From NCBI RefSeq assembly GCF_019039055.1, contig NZ_JAHOPB010000002.1, forward strand, positions 967,174 through 1,031,173: DNA of 64,000 nt, given 5' to 3'. Both the position numbers and the translations under genes were made by a program. Each line of letters begins with the position of its first letter. Position 1 is the first letter of the stretch. The DNA is from Reyranella humidisoli (GTDB taxonomy: Bacteria; Pseudomonadota; Alphaproteobacteria; Reyranellales; Reyranellaceae). Positions 10,826-19,807 of this stretch are shown one piece after another. The notes under the pieces were generated by a model, which was not told where the DNA came from, did no database searches, and saw only the letters and a list, made by a program, of their open reading frames with translations.

Positions 10826-11974
10826 ATGGCCAAAAACTGGATTCCGCTGCGCCAGGTCGAGGGCACCGCCTCGCGCCAGGCGCATGTGCGGCTGCCGGAA
10901 GGAACTTACGAGCGCGAGATCAGCAAGGAAGGCTTTTTTGGGCCTTCCGCCCAGTTCCACCACAGGCACAAGCCGACCGACTGGGTCGAATTCGACGGCC
11001 CCATCCGTCCGCGAGCCCTGGATCTCAACAAGCTGGCGACGGCGCACGCCAATCCGTGGGACGCCGAACTGGTCATGGGCAACAGTCACCTGCAGATGCG
11101 CTACTGGCGTCTGGAGAAAGCGATGCCAGGACTCGCGCGCAACAGCGACGGCGATCAGCTCCTCTTCATCCACGAGGGCAACGGTGCGCTGTTCTGCGAC
11201 TATGGCCATCTCGACTATGCCGAAGGCGACTATCTCGTGATCCCGCGCGGCACGATGTGGAGACTGGAGCCGGCAAAGCCCACCACGTCGCTGATGATCG
11301 AAGCGACCAACGATCACTTCACCCTGCCGGAGAAGGGTATGGTCGGCCGCCACGCGATCTTCGATCCGGCGATGCTCGACACACCGCGGATCGATGACGC
11401 CTTCCGCGCCCAGCAGGACGAGCGCACCTGGAAGGTATCGGTGAAGCGGCGCAATGCACTCTCCACCGTGACGTACCCGTTCAATCCGCTCGACGCGATC
11501 GGATGGCACGGCGACCTGAGTGTCGTGCGCATCAACTGGCGTGACCTGCGGCCGCTGATGAGCCATCGCTTCCACTTGCCGCCGTCGGCTCATACGACCT
11601 GGGCCACCGGCCGCTTCGTCGTCTGCACCTTCGTGCCGCGCCCGCTCGAAAGCGATCCGGAAGCGTTGCGCCTGCCGTTCTTCCACAACAACGACGATTT
11701 CGAGGAAGTGATATTCTATCACAAGGGTAGCTTCTTCAGCCGCGACAACATCCATCCCGGCATGATGACGGTGCACCCCACCGGCTTTACCCATGGCCCG
11801 CATCCCAAGGCTTTCAATGCGGCAACGAAGGGCGGCAAGACCGAGACCGACGAGGTCGCGGTGATGATCGACACGCGCGATGCGATCGATGTCGCGGCGA
11901 TGCCGGCGGGTGTGGAATTCGAGGGTTACGTGAAGTCCTGGCGGCCGCAGGACATGAAGCAGGCAGCGGAGTAG
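10826..11974 (+). CDS. hmgA: Homogentisate 1,2-dioxygenase
   Basis: HmgA opens the ring of homogentisate to give maleylacetoacetate. The 382-residue protein is cupin-like, with the N-terminal half ending in FIHEGNGALFCDYGHLDYAEGD and the C-terminal half carrying the iron-site region NNDDFEEVIFYHKGSFF and HPTGFTHGPHP. It is shorter than the roughly 430-residue Pseudomonas type, as in a number of alphaproteobacterial homologues. GGGAGG stands five bases before the ATG. The hairpin element lies immediately upstream, and the fumarylacetoacetase-like gene begins 11 bases after its stop. Confidence 0.92.
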   Translation: MAKNWIPLRQVEGTASRQAHVRLPEGTYEREISKEGFFGPSAQFHHRHKPTDWVEFDGPIRPRALDLNKLATAHANPWDAELVMGNSHLQMRYWRLEKAMPGLARNSDGDQLLFIHEGNGALFCDYGHLDYAEGDYLVIPRGTMWRLEPAKPTTSLMIEATNDHFTLPEKGMVGRHAIFDPAMLDTPRIDDAFRAQQDERTWKVSVKRRNALSTVTYPFNPLDAIGWHGDLSVVRINWRDLRPLMSHRFHLPPSAHTTWATGRFVVCTFVPRPLESDPEALRLPFFHNNDDFEEVIFYHKGSFFSRDNIHPGMMTVHPTGFTHGPHPKAFNAATKGGKTETDEVAVMIDTRDAIDVAAMPAGVEFEGYVKSWRPQDMKQAAE

Positions 11975-11985
11975 GGAAGCGCACA

Positions 11986-12978
11986 ATGAAACTTGGATCG
12001 CTCAAGGAAGGCGGCCGCGACGGCACGCTGATCGTCGTAAACCGCGACCTGACGCGTGGCGTCCGCGCCACGACCGTGGCGCCGACCCTGCAGAAGGCGC
12101 TTGACGACTGGGCCACCAACTCTCCGAAGCTGCGGGTGCTGGCCGAGCAACTCGAGGACGACAAGGCGGTCGGCTCGTTCGAACTGGATACGGCCGCGCT
12201 GGCTGCGCCGCTGCCGCGCGCCTACCAGTGGGCTGATGGCTCGGCCTACGTCGTGCACGTGGAGCTGGTACGCAAGGCGCGCGGCGTGGAGATGCCGCCG
12301 TCCTTCTGGACCGACCCGCTGATGTACCAGGGTGGCTCCGATTCCTTCATAGGGCCCAACGACGAGATCGAGATGGCCGACGAGGCCTGGGGCATCGATT
12401 TCGAGGGCGAGATCGGCGTGATGGTCGACGACGTGCCGATGGGCATCTCGCCGGAGGCCGCCCGCAAGCACATCAAGCTGGTGACGATCCTGAACGACAT
12501 CTCGTTGCGCAATGTGATCGTCGGCGAACTCGCCAAGGGCTTCGGCTTCTTCCATGGCAAGCCCGCCACGGCCTTCGCCCCTGTCGCGGTCACGCCGGAC
12601 GAGCTGGGCGACGACTGGAACGGGGCCCGGCTCGACCGGCCGCTGATCTCCACCCTGAACGGCAAGGAGTTCGGCCATCCCAATGCGGCCACCGACCTGA
12701 CATTCGATTTCGGCCAGCTCATTGCGCATGCGGCGCGCACACGGCACCTCGAAGCGGGGACGATCGTCGGCTCGGGGACGGTCGCGAACCGCGATTCGGC
12801 CGTCGGCTGCTCCTGCATCGCCGAGCGCCGCGTGCGGGAGACGATCGAGGGCGGCAAGCCTGTGACGCCGTTCATGAGCTTCGGCGACCACATCCGTATC
12901 GAGATGTTCGACCGGGCCGGCAAGTCGATCTTCGGGGCCATCGACCAGAAGGTCGTGCGCTACACGCCGCCCGCCTGA
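11986..12978 (+). CDS. Fumarylacetoacetate hydrolase-family protein
   Basis: The 330-residue protein belongs to the FAH superfamily. The metal-binding core is visible as EIEMADEAWGIDFEGEIGVMVDD, with catalytic-side acidic residues, and the distal part has TILNDISLRN, KGFGFFHGKP and GTIVGSGTVAN. In this cassette it most likely cleaves fumarylacetoacetate to fumarate and acetoacetate, the last step of tyrosine breakdown. It is shorter than eukaryotic Fah (about 420 residues) but matches the bacterial type. The neighbours hmgA and maiA make this substrate much more likely than other FAH-family substrates. Confidence 0.9.
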   Translation: MKLGSLKEGGRDGTLIVVNRDLTRGVRATTVAPTLQKALDDWATNSPKLRVLAEQLEDDKAVGSFELDTAALAAPLPRAYQWADGSAYVVHVELVRKARGVEMPPSFWTDPLMYQGGSDSFIGPNDEIEMADEAWGIDFEGEIGVMVDDVPMGISPEAARKHIKLVTILNDISLRNVIVGELAKGFGFFHGKPATAFAPVAVTPDELGDDWNGARLDRPLISTLNGKEFGHPNAATDLTFDFGQLIAHAARTRHLEAGTIVGSGTVANRDSAVGCSCIAERRVRETIEGGKPVTPFMSFGDHIRIEMFDRAGKSIFGAIDQKVVRYTPPA

Positions 12979-13007
12979 GCCGTGCTAGAGTGACCGCGGA
13001 GGCGGTC

Positions 13008-13649
13008 ATGAAGCTCATCGGCTATTTTCGGTCCTCGGCGGCGTTTCGCGTCCGCATTGCCCTGAACCTCAAGGGCATTGCGGTCGAGCATGCGTCGCGG
13101 CATCTGCGCAGGGGCGAGCAATCGTCTTCCGACTATGCCGCGATCAACCCGCAGAAGCTGGTGCCGGCCCTGGTGCTCGACGACGGGCAGGTGCTGACCC
13201 AGTCGATGGCCATCATGGAGTATCTCGAGGAGATGCATCCCGAGCCGCCGCTGCTGCCGAAGGATTCGGTCGGTCGCGCGCGGGTGCGGTCGCTGTCGCT
13301 GATCGTAAGCGCCGACATCCATCCGATCCAGAACCTGCGCGTGATGGCCTACCTGCGCCAGAAGTTCGAGCAGACCGAGGAAAGCGCCTTCACCTGGTCA
13401 CGCCACTGGATAGAGACCGGCTTCGACGCTTACGAGGCGACGTTGAAGCAGGGTGGAACCGGCACGTTCAGTCATGGCGACCAGCCGACGATGGCCGACA
13501 TGTGCCTCGTGCCGCAGGTCTTCAACGCTGCCCGCTTCAAGGTCGACATGCAACGCTATCCCCTTATCCAGGGAATCCATGAAGCCTGCATGCGGCTTCC
13601 GGCGTTCGATGCGGCTCAGCCCTCCCGCCAGCCGGACGCCGAACCGTGA
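13008..13649 (+). CDS. maiA: Maleylacetoacetate isomerase
   Basis: This 213-residue zeta-class glutathione transferase isomerises maleylacetoacetate to fumarylacetoacetate using glutathione. It starts KLIGYFRSSAAFRVRIALNL, which contains the zeta signature SSxxxRVRIAL with its catalytic serine. It continues with NPQKLVPAL, LTQSMAIMEYLEE, and a C-terminal helical domain with DIHPIQNLRV and QPTMADMCLVPQ. The ATG at 13008 is preferred because GGAGG stands five bases before it; a GTG at 12990 is also in frame. The stop overlaps the next gene (GTGA), so the two are translationally coupled. Confidence 0.95.
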   Translation: MKLIGYFRSSAAFRVRIALNLKGIAVEHASRHLRRGEQSSSDYAAINPQKLVPALVLDDGQVLTQSMAIMEYLEEMHPEPPLLPKDSVGRARVRSLSLIVSADIHPIQNLRVMAYLRQKFEQTEESAFTWSRHWIETGFDAYEATLKQGGTGTFSHGDQPTMADMCLVPQVFNAARFKVDMQRYPLIQGIHEACMRLPAFDAAQPSRQPDAEP

Positions 13650-15118
13650 GGAAATCCTTCGTCGCCATCGGCGCCGTCCTCGTCCTGATCGGGGTCGGCG
13701 CGGCATCCCTTCCGTTCGTCGAGAGCTTCGCCGCGACCAGATTGAGGGCGGCCCTCGAACGGGGTGGCTTGACGGCGGAGACGGTCAAGGTGGGTCTGCT
13801 GGATCGCAGCATCAGGTTGCGCGGTATTTCCGGCGGTGCCCACAGCGAATTGAAGATCGATGAGTGGGAAGCCGGCGGCCTCGCCTGGCCGCTGGGCGAG
13901 CTTGTCCGGGGAAGGGTGCCGCTCGGTGGATTGAGCTGGGGAGATCCGCTCCAGGTGGCGCGGTTTCACATGCGCAATTTCCGCCTGGCCACGCCCGATA
14001 CCGGCGACTCGTGGGCGATCGGCGAATTGACGGCGGTGAACTTCGACCTGCCTCGCTACGACGCCGTCTATGAAGGACCGTTCCGCAACGAGGTGATGCT
14101 TGCGCGCCTGCTCGGCGCCCTGTCGGTCGAACGGCTCGAACTGAGCGATGCGAGCCACGTGACTTTCGAGCAGACGAGCTATTCCGCGTCGCGCCTCTCC
14201 GTCGCCGGCTATCGCCGCGGGCTCGTCGCCTCCGTCGAGATGAAGGACTTCCAGGTAAAGCCGGCCAGTGCCCGCATGGCCGGCCTCACGATCGCCGACA
14301 TTACCGCGCGCGACGTCGATGTGCGCCGGCCGATCGCCGTGGGGTCGTCGCTCGACTGGGAGCCGGGCACGCCGATCGGGCGGGTTCCCGTTGCCCAGGG
14401 CCGGATGACCGGTTTCGGCGGCGATCTCATGGCCCGCTACGGCATGTCCCTGGCAAGCGTCTCGACCGAGACGGTAGCCGAAGGATCGGAGACAAGCCGC
14501 TCGCGCCTGAGGATCGAGGACTTCACGCTCGCTCCGTCATTGCGCAGTGTCGAGGCGCTGGGCATGCGCATGGTCCTTCAGTCGATGAACCTCAAGGAAG
14601 TTCGATTGGGTTTCGACTGCAGCAGCGTCGAGGATCGCGCCCGCCATGTGGTGACGGTCGAGGATTGCAAGTTGAGCGGCCCCGAACTCGCGGACGTCTC
14701 GTTGGCCGCTCGGGTGGTGGATACCGACGACGAATTCTGGCGCGCGCTCGATGAGGCCGACTTCTTCGCGTTGCTGGGGACAAAGGCGGCGCTCAAGTCG
14801 GCCAGACTCGTCGTTGCCGACAAGAGCCTGCTGCAGCGGAGCCTGCAGGCGAAGTCGCGACTGAGCGGCCAGCCGGCGGCGGCGGAACGGGCAGCGCTGG
14901 CGGCCGAGATCCGGCGCTACCAGCCACCCGGTGTGCTGATCACGCAGGACATGTCGAAGCTGCTCGACTCGATTGCCCGCTTCGTGGAGCAGGGCGGTAC
15001 CCTTACCGTCGAGGCCTCGCCGCAGCCGGCGCTCGGCCTCGAGAAGATCGACTACCTGCTGAGGCCGGGCGCCGATCTCGTGAATGCGCTCGGTCTCACC
15101 GCGACGGTATCGCGTTAG
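13646..15118 (+). CDS. Membrane-anchored protein of unknown function
   Basis: The 490-residue protein begins with one hydrophobic segment (FVAIGAVLVLIGVGAASLPF) that anchors it or acts as an uncleaved signal. The rest is a beta-strand-rich stretch without clear motifs, rather like AsmA-type periplasmic proteins (TLTVEASPQPALGLEKIDYL near the end). The GTG start overlaps the maiA stop by four bases, so it is made with the tyrosine enzymes, but nothing in it suggests an enzyme. Its end overlaps the convergent dsbA gene by four bases. I cannot assign a family. Confidence 0.75.
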   Translation: MRKSFVAIGAVLVLIGVGAASLPFVESFAATRLRAALERGGLTAETVKVGLLDRSIRLRGISGGAHSELKIDEWEAGGLAWPLGELVRGRVPLGGLSWGDPLQVARFHMRNFRLATPDTGDSWAIGELTAVNFDLPRYDAVYEGPFRNEVMLARLLGALSVERLELSDASHVTFEQTSYSASRLSVAGYRRGLVASVEMKDFQVKPASARMAGLTIADITARDVDVRRPIAVGSSLDWEPGTPIGRVPVAQGRMTGFGGDLMARYGMSLASVSTETVAEGSETSRSRLRIEDFTLAPSLRSVEALGMRMVLQSMNLKEVRLGFDCSSVEDRARHVVTVEDCKLSGPELADVSLAARVVDTDDEFWRALDEADFFALLGTKAALKSARLVVADKSLLQRSLQAKSRLSGQPAAAERAALAAEIRRYQPPGVLITQDMSKLLDSIARFVEQGGTLTVEASPQPALGLEKIDYLLRPGADLVNALGLTATVSR

Positions 15119-15891
15119 CGCTTGCGGGCGTCGGCGATCAGCGCTTTCAGGGACTCGGCGTCGACCGCACCGGGGACGAACTGCTTGCCGATGACGAACG
15201 CCGGTGTGCCGCGCACGCCGAGCGCGGCGGCAAGGGCCATGTTCCGGTCGATGATCTGCTTCAGCTTCGGATCGTCCATGTCCTTCTCAAGCTGGGCGAC
15301 GTCGATGCCCACCGACGCAGCCGTGGCGAGAATCTTTTCGCGGTCGAGCTTGCCGTTGAACTCCATCAGCGCGCTGTGGAGCTCCTTGTGCTTGCCCTGC
15401 TTCATCGAAGCCAGCGCTGCCAGGGCGGCGACCCTCGAAGCCTCGCCGAGGATCGGCAGGTCCTTGTAGATGATCTTCACCTTGCCGTCGGCGCCCGTGA
15501 CCGACTTCACGGCCTGGTAGGCACGCTTGCAGTAGGGGCACTGATAGTCGTTGAACTCCACGATCGTGACGTCGCCGGCCGGGTTGCCTCCGATCGGGCT
15601 TTCGGGATCGCGGAACAACTCGGCCTCGTTCTGGCCGATTGCCTTGATGGCCACGGAATCGCGCTGGTTGTCCTGCTTGCGCTCCAGTTCCTGCATCGCC
15701 TCGACGAGGACCTCCGGATTGGCCATCAGATAGGCCCGGATGCTCTTGCCGAGATCGGCCGGAACTGTCGGCATATCGGCCGCAGCAGAGGATTCCGGCG
15801 GAGCAGTGATCTTGGGGAGTGCGGTCCGCGTCGCGGCCGCCGCGCCAATGACGATCAGGCCGACGAGGGTCGCCAGAAGAAGGGAACGCAT
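15115..15891 (-). CDS. DsbA-family thiol:disulfide oxidoreductase, exported
   Basis: The 258-residue protein has an N-terminal signal or anchor (LLLATLVGLIVIGAAAA), a helical N-domain at about residues 45-95 like that of ScsC/DsbD-type partners, and a thioredoxin fold with the active site DYQCPYCKRAY. The cis-proline loop reads RGTPAFVIGKQF. Such proteins oxidise or shuffle disulfides in the periplasm. The gene lies 21 bases after the M48 protease gene on the same strand and is probably co-transcribed. The pair usually neighbours aroQ-accBC in related bacteria; here the tyrosine cassette separates them. Confidence 0.92.
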   Translation of the reverse strand: MRSLLLATLVGLIVIGAAAATRTALPKITAPPESSAAADMPTVPADLGKSIRAYLMANPEVLVEAMQELERKQDNQRDSVAIKAIGQNEAELFRDPESPIGGNPAGDVTIVEFNDYQCPYCKRAYQAVKSVTGADGKVKIIYKDLPILGEASRVAALAALASMKQGKHKELHSALMEFNGKLDREKILATAASVGIDVAQLEKDMDDPKLKQIIDRNMALAAALGVRGTPAFVIGKQFVPGAVDAESLKALIADARKR

Positions 15892-15912
15892 GCTGTTGTT
15901 CTCCAGGGCCGG

Positions 15913-17295
15913 CTACTTGCGCGGCCGGCTGTTGATGTAGGCCTTGAGGTCCTGTGCGCGTTGCCACGCCGGAGTGCCGGCGGTGAGCTGGCGCGCCGCG
16001 GCCTCGGCATGGGTCTGTGCCTCGCTCCGCTGCCCCCGGAGGGCCGCCATTTCCGCCCGGGCCAGCGACGTCATACCCGGATCGTTGAGTTTGGAATAGC
16101 CCGATGCCATGAGGCGCCAGAGCTCGAAGTTTCCCGACTCCTGCTGCATCGCGAGATCGAGATTGCGCATGGCATCGCGGTCGTTGCCGGGGCTGTTGAC
16201 GTCGAGCAGGGCGCGCGCGAGGTCGATCTTCAGGATCGCTGCGGAAGGGGCAAGCTGGACGGCGCGGCGATAGGAGGCCAGGGACTCGGCGGCGCGGCCA
16301 TTCTCGTAGAGCATCTGGGCCCGCACTTCGTGGAAGTACGGATCGTTGGGATTTTCCTTGAGAAGGCCGTCGATCGTCAGCAGGGCCGATCCCAGGGCGC
16401 CCTTTCGATAGAGGGCGATGGCCCGTGCATAGCGGGCGGGCAGCGATCGGTCAGCCTCGGAATATCGTTGCAGCGCGGCGTCCGGCGCGACGAACCCGTA
16501 GAGCTTGGCGACCATGCGCTGGTGGAGCATGAGGAACTGCGGCGTGTCGGGCGTATTGGCGTAGGGCGAGTTGGCCGCGGCCTGCTCGAACGCGGAAATC
16601 CGCTCCGGCGTCAGGGGATGGGTCGTGAGGTACGGATCGCGCCGGTTGATCGCCAGCTTCTCTTCCCGCTGCAAGTAGCGCAGGAACTCGATCGTGCCCT
16701 TGGGCGACTGACCGGTGCGTTGAAGGTAGGTGATCGCCGCCTGATCGGCCGCGCTCTCCTGGGTCTGGGTGTACTTCAGGAAAGACATGAGCGAACCCGG
16801 CGCCATCGGTCGTGCGGTGCCGCCGCTATGGCCTCCGCCGCCGCCGGTGGCGGCGCCGCCCAGGGCGCCTCCCGCCATGGCACCTCCCGCCAGGATCGTC
16901 TCCAGGATCTGAAGGGTGGACAAGCCGCGCAACTCTTCCTGCATGCGCGCCAGATGGCCACCGGCGATATGGCCGCTTTCATGGGCCATGACTCCGATCA
17001 GCTGGTTCGGCCGCTCGGTGCGCATGATCAGGCCGGTGTTGATGAAGATGCGCTGGCCGCCCGCCACGAAGGCATTGAGCGAGCCATCCTGGACGAGCAT
17101 GATCTCCACGCCATTGGGATCGAGCCCCGCCGCCTTCCAGATCGGAATGGTGAAGGTTCGGATCGTGCTCTCGATCTCGGCGTCGCGGATGAGATTGAGG
17201 CGTTGACCTTGCTGAGCCGTCGCGGCACGAAACGGCGCCAGCGCGAAGAGCGTCAGACAGAAGAGGGTGGCGATGCGTTTGAACAAGGTCGGCAC
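15913..17295 (-). CDS. Periplasmic M48 metalloprotease with TPR repeats (BepA-like)
   Basis: The 460-residue protein has a signal peptide (ATLFCLTLFALAPFRAATAQ), then an M48 domain with zinc motif HESGHIAGGH (an HExxH site) and the third-ligand region SAADQAAITYL. A glycine-rich loop (about residues 140-160) precedes it. The C-terminal half is a run of TPR-like helices. BepA-type proteases act in outer-membrane protein quality control. The predicted start is GTG at 17295 with no clear ribosome site. The 5' end overlaps the start of the divergent gamma-glutamyltransferase-like gene. Confidence 0.93.
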   Translation of the reverse strand: MPTLFKRIATLFCLTLFALAPFRAATAQQGQRLNLIRDAEIESTIRTFTIPIWKAAGLDPNGVEIMLVQDGSLNAFVAGGQRIFINTGLIMRTERPNQLIGVMAHESGHIAGGHLARMQEELRGLSTLQILETILAGGAMAGGALGGAATGGGGGHSGGTARPMAPGSLMSFLKYTQTQESAADQAAITYLQRTGQSPKGTIEFLRYLQREEKLAINRRDPYLTTHPLTPERISAFEQAAANSPYANTPDTPQFLMLHQRMVAKLYGFVAPDAALQRYSEADRSLPARYARAIALYRKGALGSALLTIDGLLKENPNDPYFHEVRAQMLYENGRAAESLASYRRAVQLAPSAAILKIDLARALLDVNSPGNDRDAMRNLDLAMQQESGNFELWRLMASGYSKLNDPGMTSLARAEMAALRGQRSEAQTHAEAAARQLTAGTPAWQRAQDLKAYINSRPRK

Positions 17296-18649
17296 GGGAC
17301 TGCAGCAGGCTAGGAACGGGCGGTGGCCACGTCAATTGTGCAACGCAGCCGTGGCTGGCCTATTTCTGCTGACAGGTTGTGGCTTTAGTGAGACGGACCG
17401 GCAGCGCGATCGGGACGAGAACGCCGCCAATCCCGCTAACCTCGCACCCAACCAGCGGACCATGTCGCGCGTCACGAAGAGCACTTCGTTCGCGGCGGTC
17501 ACCGCGGAAGAGGGGCGCGCCGCGGAAGTCGGGCGCGAAATTCTCCTGGCAGGAGGCAACGCGACCGATGCGGCGGTCGCGATGTATTTTGCACTTGCAG
17601 TGACCCTGCCGTCGGCGGCGTCGCTCGGCGCGTCTGGTGCCTGCATCGTCCACAACGAGAAGACGAAGAAGGCCGAATCCTTCGTATTCCCGCCGATCGC
17701 GGCGCCGGGTGCTGTGAAGGGTACGCCGTTCTCGGTGCCGGTAGGCGTGCGGGCGATCACCCTGATGCACGTCCGTCATGGACAGCTTCGCTGGGAGCAG
17801 ACCGTCTCGCCGGCCGAGCGATTGGCGCGCTTCGGTTTCCCGGTTTCGCGCGCTTTGGCCCGAGACCTCCAGGCGGGCGGCGCCCTGATCGGCGCGGATG
17901 CCGAGGCGCGCCGCATCTTCGGGGCCGCAGGCGAGGGCACCCCGCTGCTTCAGCCCGACCTCGCCACGGTACTCGGCAGCATCCGCCAGCGCGGCGGGGC
18001 CGAATTCTTCCAGGGAGCGTTGTCCCGGACCTTTTCCGAGCAGGTCTCGCAGGCGGGCGGCAGCCTGCCGGTGGATACGCTGCGGAACGCGGTTCCCATT
18101 TCCTCGGCGCCCCAGTCGGTAAGCCACTATCGCAGCCGGGTGTACGTCGCGCCGGCACCGGCGGCGGGGGCGGCCGCGCTGGCGGGATGGAACGGTGCGC
18201 CGCCGGCTGGCGGGACGCCTGCCGATTCGGGAGGCTTCGCTGGGTTTGCGGCGGTCGATTCCAAGGGCGGAGCGGCTGCCTGCGAGCTGTCGATGGGGCA
18301 GTTGTTCGGCGCGCGCGTGGTGGTTCCCGGCAGCGGCATCATGCTCGGCTCTCCGAATCCGGAGGCTGCTTCGGTCAGTCCCCTGATCATCGCCAATCCC
18401 GGTAACGGCGAATTCACCTTCGCCGGCGCCGGCGGCGGCGGCCCGAACGCAGCCCAGGCGGTGGGCTTCGTGGCTCGCGAAGTGATCGACAAGGGCAATA
18501 ACCTCGCGGCCGTGCTGGCAAGCAGGCAGGCGCAGGGTGGCTTCGTCAATGCCATTGCCTGTCCGTCGGGTCTGCGCGGCTCTCCGCAAGCCTGCCGGAC
18601 CGGGGCCGATCCCGCCGGGGCCGGCCTGTCGACGCTCGCGACTGAATAG
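17273..18649 (+). CDS. Gamma-glutamyltransferase-like lipoprotein, probably inactive
   Basis: The 458-residue protein has a lipoprotein signal ending LFLLTGCG and then the gamma-glutamyltransferase large-subunit pattern (AVTAEEGRAAEVGREILLAG, GGNATDAAVAM, ERLARFGFPVSRAL). The small-subunit landmarks VVVPGSGIML and the glycine-rich oxyanion region follow. The place of the autocatalytic Thr (TTHxSVVD in active enzymes) reads AGFAAVD near residue 325, so the nucleophile that both cuts the precursor and does the transfer is missing. It is therefore probably a binding or structural relative. Start choices are ATG 17273 or TTG nearer the signal. It overlaps the divergent M48 gene. Confidence 0.8.
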   Translation: MRLNKVGTGLQQARNGRWPRQLCNAAVAGLFLLTGCGFSETDRQRDRDENAANPANLAPNQRTMSRVTKSTSFAAVTAEEGRAAEVGREILLAGGNATDAAVAMYFALAVTLPSAASLGASGACIVHNEKTKKAESFVFPPIAAPGAVKGTPFSVPVGVRAITLMHVRHGQLRWEQTVSPAERLARFGFPVSRALARDLQAGGALIGADAEARRIFGAAGEGTPLLQPDLATVLGSIRQRGGAEFFQGALSRTFSEQVSQAGGSLPVDTLRNAVPISSAPQSVSHYRSRVYVAPAPAAGAAALAGWNGAPPAGGTPADSGGFAGFAAVDSKGGAAACELSMGQLFGARVVVPGSGIMLGSPNPEAASVSPLIIANPGNGEFTFAGAGGGGPNAAQAVGFVAREVIDKGNNLAAVLASRQAQGGFVNAIACPSGLRGSPQACRTGADPAGAGLSTLATE

Positions 18650-18655
18650 CGCGAA

Positions 18656-19807
18656 ATGTCCGGCAAGCTCTCTCGCCGCTCCGGCGGCGTCGACCCGTTC
18701 ATCGTCATGGATGTTATGGCGGCGGCCGCGGAGAAGGAGGCGGCGGGCGACGTCGTGATCCATCTCGAGGTCGGGCAACCCAGTACGCCCGCGCCCAAGG
18801 CCGCGCTGGCGGCCGCACATGCGGCCCTCGATGCCGACCGGCTCGGCTATGTGGCGGCGCTCGGCATGCCGGCTCTGCGCGAACGCATCGCGCGCCATTA
18901 TCACGAGACCTACGGCGCCGACGTTTCTGCCGAGCGTGTCGTGGTCACGACCGGGTCGTCGGGCGGCTTTCCTTTGGCTTTCCTGGCGAGCTTCGACGCT
19001 GGCGATCGCGTGGCGCTCGCCGCGCCCGGCTATCCGGCCTATCGCAACATCCTCGCCGCGCTCAATCTCGAGGCGGTCGACCTGCCGACGTCGGCGGCCG
19101 ACCGCTTCCAGCCGACCGTCGCGGCGCTGGAGAAGGCAGGGCGTCTCGACGGGCTGATCGTGGCGAGTCCCTCCAATCCGACCGGCACGATGGTGACGCG
19201 GGACGAGCTGAAGGCGCTGGCCGACTGGTGCAACGCCAACGGCGTGCGGTTGATCTCCGACGAGATTTATCACGGCATCGTCTACGAGGGCGAAACCCAC
19301 TCGGCGGCCGAGGTGTCGGATACCGCGATCGTCGTGAACAGCTTTTCGAAGTATTTTTCGATGACGGGCTGGCGTGTGGGCTGGTTGGTCGTGCCGGCCG
19401 ACATGGTGCGATCGATCGAGCGGCTGACGCAGAACTTCTTCATCTCGGTGCCGACGCTCAGCCAGCATGCCGCGCTGGCGGCCTTCGACTGCCGGGAAGA
19501 ACTCGACGGGCATGTGGAGCGCTATCGCGCCAACCGCGATCTCCTGATGGCCGGCCTGCCGGCCGCCGGTCTCGACCGGCTCACGCCCGCGCAGGGCGCT
19601 TTCTACATCTATGCCGACGTCTCGCACCTCACCAACGACAGCCGCGAATTCTGCAGCCGCATGTTGCGCGAGGCCGGCGTGGCAACGACGCCCGGGGTCG
19701 ACTTCGACCGGGCGAGGGGCGCGGGCACCTTGCGGATCTCGTTCGCGGGCTCGACCGCGGAGATGGAGGAGGCGGTTCGCCGCCTCAAGGCGTGGAGGCG
19801 GGCATGA
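18656..19807 (+). CDS. Class I/II PLP-dependent aminotransferase
   Basis: The 383-residue fold-type I enzyme shows EVGQPSTPAP at the N-terminus, VVVTTGSSGGF for phosphate binding, SPSNPTGTMV, SDEIYHGIVY, and the PLP-binding lysine in NSFSKYFSMTGWRVGW. The C-terminal arginine region LRISFAGS binds the substrate carboxylate. It is close in type to aspartate/aromatic aminotransferases of the AspB family; the exact amino donor cannot be read from the sequence. It begins six bases after the gamma-glutamyltransferase-like gene and overlaps the next gene by four bases, so the three form one operon. Confidence 0.93.
   Translation: MSGKLSRRSGGVDPFIVMDVMAAAAEKEAAGDVVIHLEVGQPSTPAPKAALAAAHAALDADRLGYVAALGMPALRERIARHYHETYGADVSAERVVVTTGSSGGFPLAFLASFDAGDRVALAAPGYPAYRNILAALNLEAVDLPTSAADRFQPTVAALEKAGRLDGLIVASPSNPTGTMVTRDELKALADWCNANGVRLISDEIYHGIVYEGETHSAAEVSDTAIVVNSFSKYFSMTGWRVGWLVVPADMVRSIERLTQNFFISVPTLSQHAALAAFDCREELDGHVERYRANRDLLMAGLPAAGLDRLTPAQGAFYIYADVSHLTNDSREFCSRMLREAGVATTPGVDFDRARGAGTLRISFAGSTAEMEEAVRRLKAWRRA

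Noticed and set aside
15376..19627. Long antisense frames across dsbA, the M48 gene and the gamma-glutamyltransferase-like gene (645 and 755 codons)
   Set aside because: No ribosome sites or motifs; the genes on the opposite strand are well supported.
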